A stretch of DNA of 64,000 bases from NCBI GenBank assembly GCA_030278955.1, contig JAOANR010000005.1, positions 5,251,431 through 5,315,430 of the forward strand. Direction: 5' to 3'. Source of the stretch: Hygrophila difformis. Taxonomy: Eukaryota > Streptophyta > Magnoliopsida > Lamiales > Acanthaceae. This document shows positions 1 to 19,924 of this stretch, in pieces. Within the stretch, counting starts at the first letter, position 1. Each line of letters opens with the position of its first letter. The position numbers and the translations under genes were made by a program. Below the pieces are notes generated by a model. That model searched no databases and was not told the origin of the DNA. It saw only the letters and a program-made list of their open reading frames with translations.

Positions 1-72
1 TGCAATTAAATATTTTCAAACCACATATATACTGCCTTAAATCGTGAAATGAAGACAATGGCACACAGTGTA

Positions 73-8313
<8,241 letters not shown>

Positions 8314-8640
8314 TCCTGCACCATTGATCCGTTAGATATGCCGAAAATAGAAATTTCCTCCAAAACACATACTCGTAGAAGAAAAAAGCTACATAATACT
8401 ACCGATTGACGAAGAATTTTCGGATTTTGGTTCTTTCGAATTACAATTCGATTTTTGGAAGTTGAAAATTCCGCGGGATTCCGCAACTGATTTCTAGCTG
8501 GATAAAGCGCGGAAATCACGAGCTAAAAATACGATTCCAGATATTCCTTCTCGTCCGAAGGACTGATTTCTTCTTCTTCTTCTTCTTTCAGAAGGAACGA
8601 GGTATTGATTCATCATCCATCGGCCATGTTTCTCCTTTTC
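8314..8640 (-). promoter_or_regulatory. Probable 5' UTR and core promoter of the spastin-like gene
   Basis: Upstream of the start codon on the minus strand lies a purine-rich GAA-repeat stretch (plus-strand TTC repeat, about 8566-8585), typical of plant 5' leaders. A TGCAG sits two bases before the ATG, so a leader intron ending there is possible but unproven. No clear TATA box was found. The hAT-type MITE at 8735 bounds the upstream region. Confidence 0.4.
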
Positions 8641-8734
8641 GTTATTTTCTTCCCTTCTTTTCGCCTAAAAAAATAAAATACTAACAATATAATAAAGGCC
8701 AAAATGTTCCATCGCTGGCTTTTACAGTTTTACT

Positions 8735-9330
8735 TAGGGTGAAAAAAATTACCGAAAACTCGATATCGAAAATTACGGAAAAATATCGAAATTTAGGTAT
8801 ACCAAAATTTAGGTATGCCGAAAAAACCAGTACAGTAATGGTATAGAGCATACGGGAATTTCGGCATTTCGGTATACCAAATACCGAAACATTAATTTTA
8901 AAATTATTTTAAATTCTTAATATTCTATCATCGGCATTTCGGTACACCGTAATACCCTAAACCCCTAAACCCCAACTCTTAAAGCCCAACCTATCATCGG
9001 TATTTCGGTATAGTTCGGTATGCTAATTTATAATGGTATATAATGCTTTTCGGTAAGTAAAAGTTTCGGTATTTTCCGGTAAAAATCAAAATTTCAGTAC
9101 GATATAAATTTCGGTATGTAAAATTTTTGGTATTTTTGGGTAAAAACCGAAAAGTCGGTACGGTATAAATTTCGTTATGTAAAATTTTCGGTATTTTTCG
9201 GCAAAAACTGAAAATTCGGTTCGGTATAATTTTCGGTTTGGTAACGGTATATATTATAGGATACCGAAATTTGCGATATATCGAAAATCGATATACCGAA
9301 ATATTTATACCGATTTTTTTGACACCCCTA
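8735..9330. mobile_element. hAT-type MITE upstream of the spastin-like gene
   Basis: The element starts TAGGGTG and ends CACCCCTA, with an exact 8-bp TSD GTTTTACT at 8727-8734 and 9331-9338. The body repeats the word TTCGGTAT or its complement many times (for example 8870-9280), which gives the interior a palindromic, low-complexity look. No coding capacity was seen. Confidence 0.85.
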
Positions 9331-9798
9331 GTTTTACTCTTTACCCGCAAATCGCAGTACGTCAACCTTCTCAATGAACTATTTGGCCTCAATTAAAATA
9401 TGGAAAATATGAGCCCAGTACCTATTGGTAAAACTTTCGTTTCGTAAACGTCTGATATCCATTTTTCTTTCACTTTGCACCCTATTACCTATTTTGACTG
9501 GAATATTACACCCCACAAATTCCTTACCAAGGTAATTAATAATTTAAGCATCTTAATTAATTCAAAACGGGTGAATAGAGCCGAGAGAGAGCGGGAGAAA
9601 AGACATAGAGGACGAAGAACTAAACAACACCGAAAGAAGAAGAAAGGAAGGGAGGCTAGCCCTAATTCCACTCTCACACCCTACAGGACGAACGAAGAGG
9701 AGGAAGAGAAGTATGAGCATTTTGAAGTTGTTGTCCTTCAAACCCTAGTGGACGAAGAGGAGGCATTCAACTGCAATTCCCTAATCTTAGAAGCAATA

Positions 9799-9853
9799 AT
9801 GTCACTTAAGAGGAAGCCACAACAATCAGAAGAGGCCGAGGATACCAATTCGG
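9799..9853 (+). CDS. Possible orphan first coding exon of an unrecognised gene
   Basis: An ATG at 9799 opens 18 codons (starting MSLKRKPQQSEEAED) that end at a good donor, CGG then GTAATG. Upstream, 9580-9798 looks like a plant leader: purine-rich GA/GAA stretches and no long repeats. I found no matching downstream exon; the sequence beyond is repeat-rich. It may be a gene broken by the insertions that follow, or a captured fragment. The protein family is not recognised. The frame also reads through to a stop near 9930. Confidence 0.3.
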
Positions 9854-10610
9854 GTAATGGGAAATTTCAATCATTTTTGTGGTTTTGTTGGTTGAAAATG
9901 GTATTATTTGAGGTTAAGTGTAAGGTTTAATTTAAGATTTGAATTATTATTAGGAATTGTTTCTTTTTTTGTGCAATGTAATGAAGTTTCTTAATTTGTT
10001 GAATTGTATGAGGAATGCTGTTGATGAATGCTTGTAAATTTGTCATGAGCACAATGTGTTCGATGAAATGTTAGAATAAATGTCATTGTTAAAAAATTCA
10101 ATTTTAAGATACATTGATGTTTTAATTGATACATATTAATGTTATGCAATGTTTGATGGTAGAATACAATATTTTTGAGTGATTTGAAAGTATATGACAA
10201 TGGGTTGGCGAGAAAAAATTGAAAGAATATTAGTATTTGCAATGTTTGCATGTAGAATGCAATAGTTTTAAGTTGTGTAATGAAACATTGGTGGAATTTT
10301 GATGAATGTTTGTTACATTTAATTAGAGATGATTAGTGGTTGATTGTGTTTGTTTGATTGGTGATAAAAAGTTGATAGAATAATGTGGTTTAGATAATTA
10401 GATGTTGAGAGTGTGTGTTGAATGATGGTTTCGTTGTTTATTAATAGGTATATGTCAGAGATATTGGATTTTGGTTGTATGTGATGGTAGATGTTTGTTT
10501 TATGATATTGAATTTTAAATGTGTGGTAAACAACCAAGTAAGAAAAATGTATCCAACAATATTTTATTGTGGTAATACCTTATTTTTCTGAAACTTTAAT
10601 AAGAGAACGG
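9854..10610. other. AT-rich sequence with no supported gene
   Basis: Moderately repetitive, T-rich plus strand (for example a repeated GCAATGTTTG word near 10146 and 10239). It could be intronic to the exon at 9799. No splice-bounded ORF, MITE ends or RNA gene were identified. Confidence 0.4.
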
Positions 10611-10762
10611 TAGAGGGGACGGTCATTTCGGACCGTCCCATACGTTCTGAAGTGGATAGAATGTTGGGACGGTGAAGGACCGTCCCATGGACACCAGGAC
10701 TGTTCCATACATTCTGAAGTGGACATAATGTTTGGGACGGTCATGGGAGGACCGTCCCAATG
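10611..10762. repeat. GGGACGGTC / GACCGTCCC hairpin cluster (left)
   Basis: Several short inverted pairs of GGGACGGTC and GACCGTCCC with loops of 4-7 bases occur in about 150 bp, interspersed with a repeated TTCTGAAGTGGA word. Related copies reappear at 11223-11250, 22962-22986 and 24838-24967. Confidence 0.75.
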
Positions 10763-10940
10763 ACCATCTCAATATATTTGTTTGTCTCCAACTTATTTAT
10801 CACAAAATGCAACAAGCGATTGCCAAGTTTTCGCTTTGTTGATTACCACATTTCTAGTGATTTAGTTACCATAATTTTTTTACTCATTTCACATATATTC
10901 TCACTATATTTCCACCCACTTATTTGTTGCCAAACAACAT

Positions 10941-11498
10941 GCTTGGTAAAACTAACTTAAAACTTGGTAAAGAAAAGCTTGAAGTTGGTAAAATCACAAA
11001 GTTATAACTTGGTAAAACACAAAATCTAAAACTTGGTAAAACCGTAATTCATAACTTGGTAAACCACAAACTTAAACTTGGTAACCCATAGTTAAACATT
11101 GGTAAAATACAAACATATACTTGGTTATGAGAAACATAAAACTTAGTAAAATTTGGTAAATGTACTTATAGTATAAGAATTTGGTGTATTGTGCTAATTC
11201 ACCAGTCTTGGTTAAATATGAAGGACAGTCCTGGAGACTTAAGGACGATTTATGAATGGCGTCCCTAGCACCGTGGAAAAGTACATACGTAATACTTGGT
11301 AAAGGATTAATTAAAACTTGGTAAAGAAAATCTTGAACTTGGTAAAACCACATACTTATTACTTGGTAAAACACAAGCTTAAACTTGATAAAACCAAAAA
11401 TTTAAAACTTGGTAAAACCATAACTCAAAAAATTAGTAAACCACAACTAAAACGTTGGTAAAATACAAAATAGATACTTGGTAAATGACAACATAAAA
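10941..11498. repeat. ACTTGGTAAA minisatellite array (left), 21-24-bp units
   Basis: About 20 units of a degenerate 21-24-bp repeat headed by ACTTGGTAAA, in two blocks (10941-11160 and 11294-11498) separated by a GGACnGTCC-bearing spacer. The second block is cut by the Tekay element at 11498/11499 and resumes at 22873. The same word occurs in reverse complement as TTTACCAAGT at 24425-25750. Confidence 0.85.
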
Positions 11499-14283
11499 TG
11501 TAACGACCCGAATATTTTGTATCCCAAATAAAGAAATTCAAATTGTTTTGAACTACGTAATGACTTGATCCCTTCACAGGGTACGTAGGCAACTTGAAAA
11601 TTTCAATTCTGGGTTCAGTCAAATAATAACAATCAACAACCAATCAATCAATCAATCGAGCAATAAGTCGCGCAACTTCGAGAACGAAGTTGATTCTTAA
11701 GGGGGGTAGACTGTAATACCCGAGATTTTTAGCGGCGTCCAAAGGAATAAAATTATTTCTTAATCTGATCAAGGTCGAAATATCTCCGAGAAGAAGAAAA
11801 TAATTTTTTGCAATAAATTATTGCTCAGAAATGAAACGCCGATAGATTCAAAAATTCAAAATGGAATAAAAAGAGGGAAAGGAAGCCGAAGACATTCCAT
11901 GAATCGAGTCAAAAGAAATGAAATTAAATTCAAGAAAGAAAAGAATTTTAATTCCAAGAACCCGTGAAGTCGGAAATAATTTAATTGGATGAATTATTAC
12001 ACGGGAGCCAAAAGCCGACGAATTCAAACTCGATGGATTCAAGATTTCAAATACAAATAAATTTAAGATAGGAATCATAATCCGAGAACGACCCGAAAAA
12101 TCGAACCCGAAAACGTAGGAGAACAGAAGTCCGAAAGAGAGGAGAAAAGGCCCGACGGATCGCACGACCCGGCCCAGGCCGCAGCCGAGGCCGGATCCGC
12201 GCGGTCTCCGCGCGGAGTTTGCCCAAAAACCGCGCCGACACCGCGCCAGAGCAGCAGACAGCTGCCAACTAGCGATTCCAGCAATTTATTGCCGAAATTT
12301 TGCGGCCCCAATTCTGGAGACCCGATCCCAGTCGGTGGAAGGTCTATAAAGTCGAGATTGACAGATCTCCCACCCCATTATCAGCCTTTCAACACCCTTG
12401 TTTCATCTCAAACGCTCCCAAAAACCAAAAACACAAGTTCTTACCTTCCGACGACTTTCCGGCAACCAAATCCGACCGAGGAAGTGTGTAGATCAAGGAT
12501 TGCAGGCTTTGAATTGTTGGTAAGATGTAAATCAGGTTTCCTTATTGTTTTAAGATTATAACCATCATTCTAACTTGCGGATCTTTACTTGCAAACACGT
12601 TCGTGGCCAAAGGAGAAGAAGAACGCGTTGCGTAGATCCGTTCGTGGCAATTTTGGACGAATCGATCGACCCTAGGACGTTCAAGAACTCACTTACAGTA
12701 AGTCAATACCTTCCATATCAATATGGGTGGTTTAAGGGCGTCCAAAACATTGGATCTAAAACGAAACGTTAAAATCGAACTTAAAAACTTCAATCTACGT
12801 GTTTTCTGAAACCCGACCAAAACTCCTTCTTCGAGTGTTCAAACCGAAAAACTCAAAACTAAGATTTTGATCCTAAGATCTTAATCTATATTGTGAAAAA
12901 ATTTCAGAGATTTTCATCGAGTTTTGACACCCCAAATCGTGTCCGGACATATTCTGCGTTTTTAAGGAATTTTCAGAAATTGACAGTTCACTTAACCGAA
13001 CTTAATGAGCATATTTCTACCATTTCTAGTCCGAACTAATCTTTTTGATGTAAACAAAAGTTGTAGGTAATCATGTCTAGTATGTGTCAATAAAATTTCA
13101 AAATTTTTTGAGTCCATTTGATGAGTCGAAAAATCGGATTTTGAAACTGTGACGAACCTGAATCCTGACAGCTTGTTGTTTGCGTAGAAAACAGGATTTT
13201 TGACATGCTTTCATTCTTATTTCCGAAAAACTCGAAGCATGAAAGTTGTTCGTTGGGATGTTTTTGAGATACTGTGAAAATTTCAGATCAATCGCCTATG
13301 TATTGAATTTTTAAACTAAAAAGGCGCAAACTGTGACATCAAACGGTTTTAACTTGTGAGATCTTGAAATTTCTAAACAAACGATCGAAATCTTATTATA
13401 TCTTTGAAAATCCCGTTACAACTAAAGTTGAAATGATATCGATTACATTTGATTAAATAAAATTAGGAGATGAGTGCTCTGCAGGGTGCCCTCCTAACTA
13501 TTCACTTCGTGCCTGTATGGACGATGGTGACCCCGTGCGAAATATGAGAACTATTGCCAAAACGGCATCTTATTTTGGGCCTACCCTCTCGGGTGTATCC
13601 GTATGGGTTATCCGAGGCTCGACGGAGTGGTACTGGGTATGGCGGATAGGCTGCGGCCGCCGGGCTACCGGCTAAATGAAAAATGACGAAATTGGCTGAG
13701 GCCGTCGGATCACCGGCTAAATGACACTTACGAAATTGGCTGTGGCTGCCGGATTGCCGGCTAAATTAAATATTGTTGAAATGGTGGTGTAACGGGGGAA
13801 AATTAAAAAGCTTAGTTTTTTATTTATTTATTTATGTCATTATTCATGCTTTTAATTCATGTTTAAATTAATGGCCCATGCTTAGGTTATTATTATTTAT
13901 GAAATTTAAATGTGTCTTTAAAGTATGCAAATTAAATTCTTATTTTTTTTATTGGCAAATAAAATGTTTTGTATGCATGATTAGAAGTATAATCTTAATT
14001 ATTAAAATTAAAACCCCTTTCTTGCTATGCTAGGATTGACTTACTCAGTATTTTATAATACTGATAAAAACCGTTGTTTATCTTTCTATTACAGAGTACG
14101 GAGCATGATCATGCATTGGGGGATCATTTTGGACATTTAGTTAATTATTTTACATGACTTGTATGAACGGGCCTGTTTAACCCATGTTTTGGCCATGTCG
14201 GCCCTATAATTTAAATTACGTTGCATAAATTTTATTTACGCTGCAACTTATTATTATTATCATGTGTGGATGATATTACACTA

Positions 14284-14332
<49 letters not shown>

Positions 14333-14476
14333 TTAGCAATTCTGGACTTATTTTTAAAAAACTCTTTTCAATACCCATAGCCTTGCATCTCTTTAGCAAG
14401 CTCGAAGAATTCGTGTCTTGCTAGGGAGGTGTGGCGGTGGCATCCCGGCCTGGGTTATCAAATCCGGGGTGTTACA
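11499..14476 (+). repeat. 5' LTR of the Tekay-type element (2,978 bp)
   Basis: Starts TGTAACGACCCG, ends GGGGTGTTACA. A TATAAA box lies at 12345-12350 in a GC-rich stretch. A second polypurine tract and LTR-like start (TGTAATACCCGAG) occur inside it at 11699-11724. A (TTA)n run occupies 14285-14334. Confidence 0.95.
14285..14334. repeat. (TTA)n microsatellite in the 5' LTR
   Basis: About 16 TTA/ATT units. The 3' LTR has a collapsed version (T-rich, near 22720), so the run changed length after insertion. Confidence 0.95.
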
Positions 14477-14479
14477 GGA

Positions 14480-14493
14480 TGGTATCAGAGTCC
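14480..14493 (+). other. Primer-binding site, tRNA-iMet type
   Basis: TGGTATCAGAGTCC begins three bases after the 5' LTR end. It matches the usual plant initiator-Met PBS TGGTATCAGAGCC with one change. The following leader (14494-15230) holds AT-rich repeats and a telomere-like CCTTAAACCCTAAACCC patch near 15087. Confidence 0.9.
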
Positions 14494-15230
14494 GGAATAT
14501 TTTAAAGCTATCATTTTAAAAAGAGACCCGAATATTTTTAAAATCTATTATTATTATTTTTAAACCAGTATTATTTTTAAACCATTACTCTTTAAAACCA
14601 CTAGTATTTTAAACTATTATTTTGAGCCCAAGTTTTTGGCCCAATCATTCTACTTACTATTTATTTAAAATCTTAATTTTTTTGAGCCCAAAAATTTAGC
14701 CCAATATTTTTATTTACTAAGCCCAAATATTTTTCTTAGCCCAACCAAGAATTTATTACTTTTGGCCCAATATAGTGGCCCAAACCTTTTTCCTTATCTC
14801 TAGATTATCATGAGGATAAATTATTTTTAAAACCCATGGATAAATAAATGCATGTATAAATTAAAACTCATTGGGGGATTGCATATGCATACTTGCATAA
14901 AGATTTAAATTTTTGCATCTCCTAACTTTACATTTAGCATGTTCTAACTTTAACCTACCTTGTTGACATTAGATGGCCGAACCAAACGCGAACATGATCA
15001 ACCTTATGATAAAACTGATTAACGAGTACCTCGAGTCCCAACAACATATATGTATTTAATAAAGAGATAACAATCAAACAAGGGTACCTTAAACCCTAAA
15101 CCCTGAGACCCTAGACCCTGGGGTTTCGAAAAAAAAAAGTTCCACTAATACCACTTATTAAAATAAAATCATTGTATAAACCCTCTATTATATTTTCCTT
15201 AAAATCTAAATCACTTGTTCTTGCAACAGA

Positions 15231-16841
15231 ATGGCACCGAGAGGGAGACCGCGCGTTCAGCCCATTCCTCCCAATACCAACGAAATACCTAGGCAACCCG
15301 ACATGCCGATACCAAACGTGGGTGTACACGCTCAGGAAGAGCCAACAGGCCCTATACCAAACAACATGGGTAATCGCCTACGCACTCTAGAAGAGGTTCT
15401 CATCGCGCTAGGGAACGCGCAGGTGAACCAGGGCCAAGCGGCTGCGGCACCTCCACCACAGGCTCGCATTAATTACCTAGCCATGGTGAACCCATACCAC
15501 CCGCCGCACTATGCCGGCGAGGAAGACCCTGCAAAACTAGAGGAGTGGATTAGGACCTTCGACAAGTTGTTAAGCGCGGTTAAGTGCCCGGAAGGGGAAA
15601 AGGTGCATGTAGCCTCATACTACTTGGGAGGCGAAGCAGACGACTGGTGGCAAGCCACCCAGGGAAAGATACGAGAGGACGAGGAGCCCTATTCATGGAA
15701 AGAAATGATGGAACTGCTCAGGGACCGATTTTACCCCCTGAGTACGAAGGCGGCCATGTACGAGGAGTTTTTGTCATTAAAACAAGGCGGGCAGACTGTA
15801 CAAGAGTATTACGCTCGATTCAAGGAGTTGGTGCGCTTCGTACCAAGACTAGTACCGACAGACGTAGAGAAGGCACAAAAATTCGAGATGGGGTTGAACT
15901 TGACCATACGGGAAGTGATCACTGGCGTCCATTACCCGGACCTGCAAGCAGTGTATGATCGTGCGGTGGCTGTCGCAAGGGTGCAACAACTGAAGAGGAG
16001 GATGAGTGGAGAGTCCAACCGGGGACCTCAGGGAAAAGATAAGAGGAACAGGGATAACCGATCCGGTAACAATTCTGGAGGAAACAACTTTCAGAGAGGC
16101 CTGAACAAACCCCCTCAGAACAACAATAGGGGAAATGATGGGAGAACCTTTTTCCAAGGTAACCCTGTGCCACCATGCCCAAGATGTGGGAGACCTCACA
16201 TGATTAGGGGATGCCCCCAACAGGGCGCATGCTACCGGTGTGGTCGACTTGGTCATCGGGTGAATGAGTGCCGGACTCGAATTGAAAACATCACCAAGCG
16301 GGAGGACTTGGTTACGGGGCCAGCACAGCCTCGTAATCAAAATGGGCGGAACGGTGACAATCAAGGGTACAGACCCCCTCAAAATCATAATTTCAACCAA
16401 AATCAACGCTCTCCACAGAATCCAAATCAGCAACAGAATCAGAACCCGAACCGGGATCAGCAGGGCAATCAAGGACGACCAATGGGGCGATTGAATGTTA
16501 TCAACCAAGCAGATGTGCCTATGCAGGGTGACGTGATGGCAGGTACGTTCCATGTTTCAAGTACACCCCTTAAAGTTCTATTTGTCTCAGGAGCTAGTTG
16601 TTCGATTATATCGTCAAGAGTCTTACTTGAACTAGATCTACATAAGTGCGAACTGATTAACTTAGAAATTCAACTACCTTCAGGAGAAGTAGTATCATGC
16701 TCTAGACGTTATAACGGAATTCCTATAGTTATCAAGAACATAGAATTCTTCGCAAACTTGGTAGAATTTAATTTAAGGGACTTTGACGTTATACTAGGAA
16801 TGGATTGGTTGACCCAGTATAAAGCGGTGATAGAATGTTAG
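15231..16841 (+). pseudogene. Tekay-type Gag and protease region
   Basis: An open frame of 536 codons starting MAPRGRPRVQPIPPN. Residues ~80-225 show the retrotransposon Gag fold (EEWIRTFDKLL, WWQAT). Two zinc knuckles follow, CPRCGRPHMIRGC and CYRCGRLGHRVNEC, in a Q/N-rich tail. The protease segment reads VLFVSGASCSIIS where the family has DSGA, so the catalytic Asp appears replaced by Val. It ends in an in-frame TAG at 16839-16841; the same frame resumes downstream. Gag would package RNA and protease would cleave the polyprotein, but this copy is inactive. Confidence 0.9.
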
Positions 16842-18610
16842 AAGCAGAAGATCACCCTGTCGAAAGGTAGGGGAAAGAGAGTCATCTTTCACTCTCAACC
16901 CCCTAAGAGGAGCAACAAGGTTGTTAACGCTCTCAAGCTTCGTAGCTTAATGCGTAAGGGATACGCGTTGTATGCATGCTACGTTCACAACCTTGAGGCG
17001 GAAGAGAGCAAGGTTGACAACATCCCAGTGGTAAGAGAATACCCGTACGTATTTCCTGAAGACATCCCTGGTATGCCACCTGAGAGAGATCTTGAATTCA
17101 CGATAGATCTCATTCCGGGAACGGAACCTGTTTCAAAGGCTCCTTACCGCATGGCGCCACTGGAAATGAAAGAGTTAAAGGAACAACTCGAAGAGTTGTT
17201 GGAGAAAGGATACATAAGACCAAGTACATCCCCGTGGGGAGCGCCGGTCTTATTTGTTAAAAAGAAGGACGGAGGACTACGCCTTTGCATCGACTACAGA
17301 GGACTCAATCAAGTGACCATCAAGAACAAGTATCCATTACCGAGGATTGAGGACTTATTTGATCTATCGAAGGGAGCGTCGGTGTTCTCAAAAATCGACT
17401 CGCGATTCGGTTATCACCAGCTGAGGATTGCCGAGAAGGATATCCCGAAGACGGCGTTCCGAACTCGTTATGGACACTACGAGTTCACAGTAGTATCCTT
17501 TGGGTTAACAAATGCACCTGCAATGTTCATAAACCTCATGAACGATGTATTTAGAGAATTGTTAGATTAATGCGTCGTGGTGTTCATTGACGACATCCTG
17601 ATCTACTCGAGAAGCGAGGAGGAGCATTCCCAACATTTGCACCAAGTGTTAGGGATTTTGCGCAAGAACCAACTCTATGGAAAACTATCCAAATGCGACT
17701 TTTGGTTGAAGGAAGTAGCATTCCTTGGGCACATAGTATCCGCCACTGGAGTTTCAGTGGATCAGGCAAAAATTTCGGCGGTGACGGAATGGGTATCGCC
17801 GACGAGTCTAACTGAAATACGGAGCTTCCTTGGACTAGCTGGTTATTATAGGCGATTTGTGAAGGACTTCTCGAAAATCGCACGCCCGTTGACCCAGCTG
17901 TTGAAGAAAGGGGTGAAATACGACTCACCACTACACCCGTATTAGCACTACCATCAGAGAATGGTGACTTCGACGTTTACAGTGACGCTTTGAAGGAAGG
18001 TCTAGGATGCATTTTGATGCAAGACTCGAGAGTCATTGCATATGCATCGCGTCAATTGAAACCTCATGAAGCGAACTACCCGACACACGACTTGGAGTTG
18101 GTGGCAGTCGTGTTCGCTCTGAAAATATGGAGACATTACCTCTATGGGAGAAAGTGTCGGATGTTCACTGACCACAAAAGCCTCAAATACATATTCACTC
18201 AAAAGGAGTTAAATCTGAGGCAACGGAAGTGGTTGGAACTAATCAAGGACTATGATCTCGAAATTTCTTACCACGAAGGGAAGGCCAACGTGGTAGCCGA
18301 TGCCTTAAGCCGGAAGTCCCAACATGTGGCGAATTCGTTGGTGATTCAGCTGGCATTGTATATGGACTTGACAAGATTGAGCTTAGAGCTAGTGCATTCG
18401 GGCACTGTAAATGAAGTGGTCAACGCAATGGTAGTCGAATCGACCATATTTGACGAGATCAAACTCGCCCAACCGGGCAACACAAAGTTGGGAAGGATTA
18501 AGGAGAACATTGCCAACGGGAAGGCGATAGGATTTGCTATCCATGAGGATGGAAGCATTCGTTTCAAGGGAATGTGGTGTGTACCACAGAAATGCGTGGA
18601 GATAAAATAA
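16842..18610 (+). pseudogene. Tekay-type reverse transcriptase / RNase H region, broken
   Basis: Continues the Gag frame after the TAG at 16839. RT motifs include [11 protein letters not shown] and, after an in-frame TAA at 17568-17570, the catalytic FIDD at 17583-17594. Near 17925 the frame shifts: the segment between QLLKKGVKY and [13 protein letters not shown] is shorter than in relatives, consistent with a small deletion plus frameshift. RNase H follows ([19 protein letters not shown]) up to another in-frame TAA at 18608-18610. RT copies the RNA and RNase H removes it. Confidence 0.9.
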
Positions 18611-19902
18611 AGATTGATGGAGGAAGGGCATAACACACCTTACTCGGTTCACCCTGGAGGCGACAAATTATATAAGGATTTGAGGAAGATTTACTGGTGG
18701 CCGAGGATGAAGAAGGAAGTGGCAGAATTTGTAGCGAGATGCCTCACGTGCCAAAAGGTCAAAACCGTGCGACAAAAACCCTTAGGATTGATGCAACCAT
18801 TGGAAATCCCGAGTTGGAAGTGGGATAGTATCTCGATGGATTTTGTTTCGGGATTACCACGATCACCTAGAGGGATGAATAAGATATGGGTGATTGTCGA
18901 TAGGCTAACGAAGACGGCCATTTTTATCCCAATGAAGGACACTTGGACCATGGACCAATTAGCAAGAGCGTATATTGACAATGTGGTACGAAGAAACGGG
19001 GTACCACATGATATTATCTCCGATAGAGACAGTAGATTTGTCTCTCACTTTTGGATCAAGTTACAAAAAGCTCTCGGTACGCAGGTTAAGATGAGTACCG
19101 CATTCCACCCAATGACGGATGGACAAACTGAGAGAACAATCCAAACATTGGAGGACATGCTGAGAGCGTGTGTCCTAGAGTTTAAGGGTAGCTGGGAAAA
19201 TCATTTACACTTAATTGAATTTTCCTACAACAATAGCTACCATGCTAGCATCGGCATGGCACCATTCGAGGCATTGTATGGTCGAAAGTGCCGAAGTCCG
19301 TTGAGTTGGGAAGGGAGTGATAAGACTGTGCTAGTGGGACCACAACTCATAGAAGATATGACCCAACAAATCAAAGTGATTCAAGGAAAGATGAAAGCGG
19401 CCCAAAACCGCCAGAAAAGTTATGCCGATGTGAGACGACAAGACATAGAATTTCAAGTTGGAGATGAGGTCATGTTAAAGATATCACCGATGAAGGGGGT
19501 GATGCGTTTTGGCAAACGAGGAAAGCTAAGTCCTCGATATATAGGACCTTATAAAATTCTAGAAAAAGTCGGGAATCTAGCATATCGTCTAGCCTTACCG
19601 CCACAATTGGCTCGAGTTCACAATGTGTTCCACGTATCACAATTGAAGAAGTATGTGCACGATCCGACCCATGTACTCCAACCGGAGGAATTGAATTGGA
19701 TGATGACTTGAGCTACGAGGAAATTCCGGTACAAATACTCGATGTTAAGGAGAGAGTAACAAGGAACAAAACCGTGAGAATGGTCAAGGTTCTTTGGTCG
19801 AACCATGAAAGTGAAACGGCAATATGGGAGTTAGAAGCCGGCATGAAGGAGCGTTACCCGATCCTATTCCAAGACGGTGCAACCACAATTATGGGGACAT
19901 AA
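18611..19902 (+). pseudogene. Tekay-type integrase and chromodomain
   Basis: Follows the TAA at 18608 in the same frame. It has the HHCC zinc motif (HPGGDKLYKDL, CLTCQKVK) and a DDE core (SMDFVSGLP; ISDRDSRF; DGQTERTIQTLEDML). A frameshift near 19690 separates it from the last 60 codons, which contain a chromodomain-like segment (VRMVKVLWSNHESETAIWEL). Chromodomains in this lineage direct integration to marked chromatin. The break leaves integrase and chromodomain in different frames. Confidence 0.88.
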
Positions 19903-19912
19903 CAGTAATCTT

Positions 19913-19924
19913 AAGGGGGGAGAA
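19913..19924 (+). other. Polypurine tract of the Tekay-type element
   Basis: AAGGGGGGAGAA directly abuts the 3' LTR start TGTAACG at 19925. It primes plus-strand synthesis in LTR elements. Confidence 0.9.

Noticed and set aside
12289..12772. Open frames repeated in both Tekay LTRs (also 20715-21209)
   Set aside because: They are LTR sequence duplicated with the element, overlap on both strands, and resemble no protein family.
14221..14424. Open frame with a poly-tyrosine stretch
   Set aside because: It is a reading of the (TTA)n microsatellite in the LTR, not a gene.
15087..15120. Telomere-like CCCTAAA words
   Set aside because: Only two or three degenerate units within the Tekay leader; too short for an interstitial telomere repeat.
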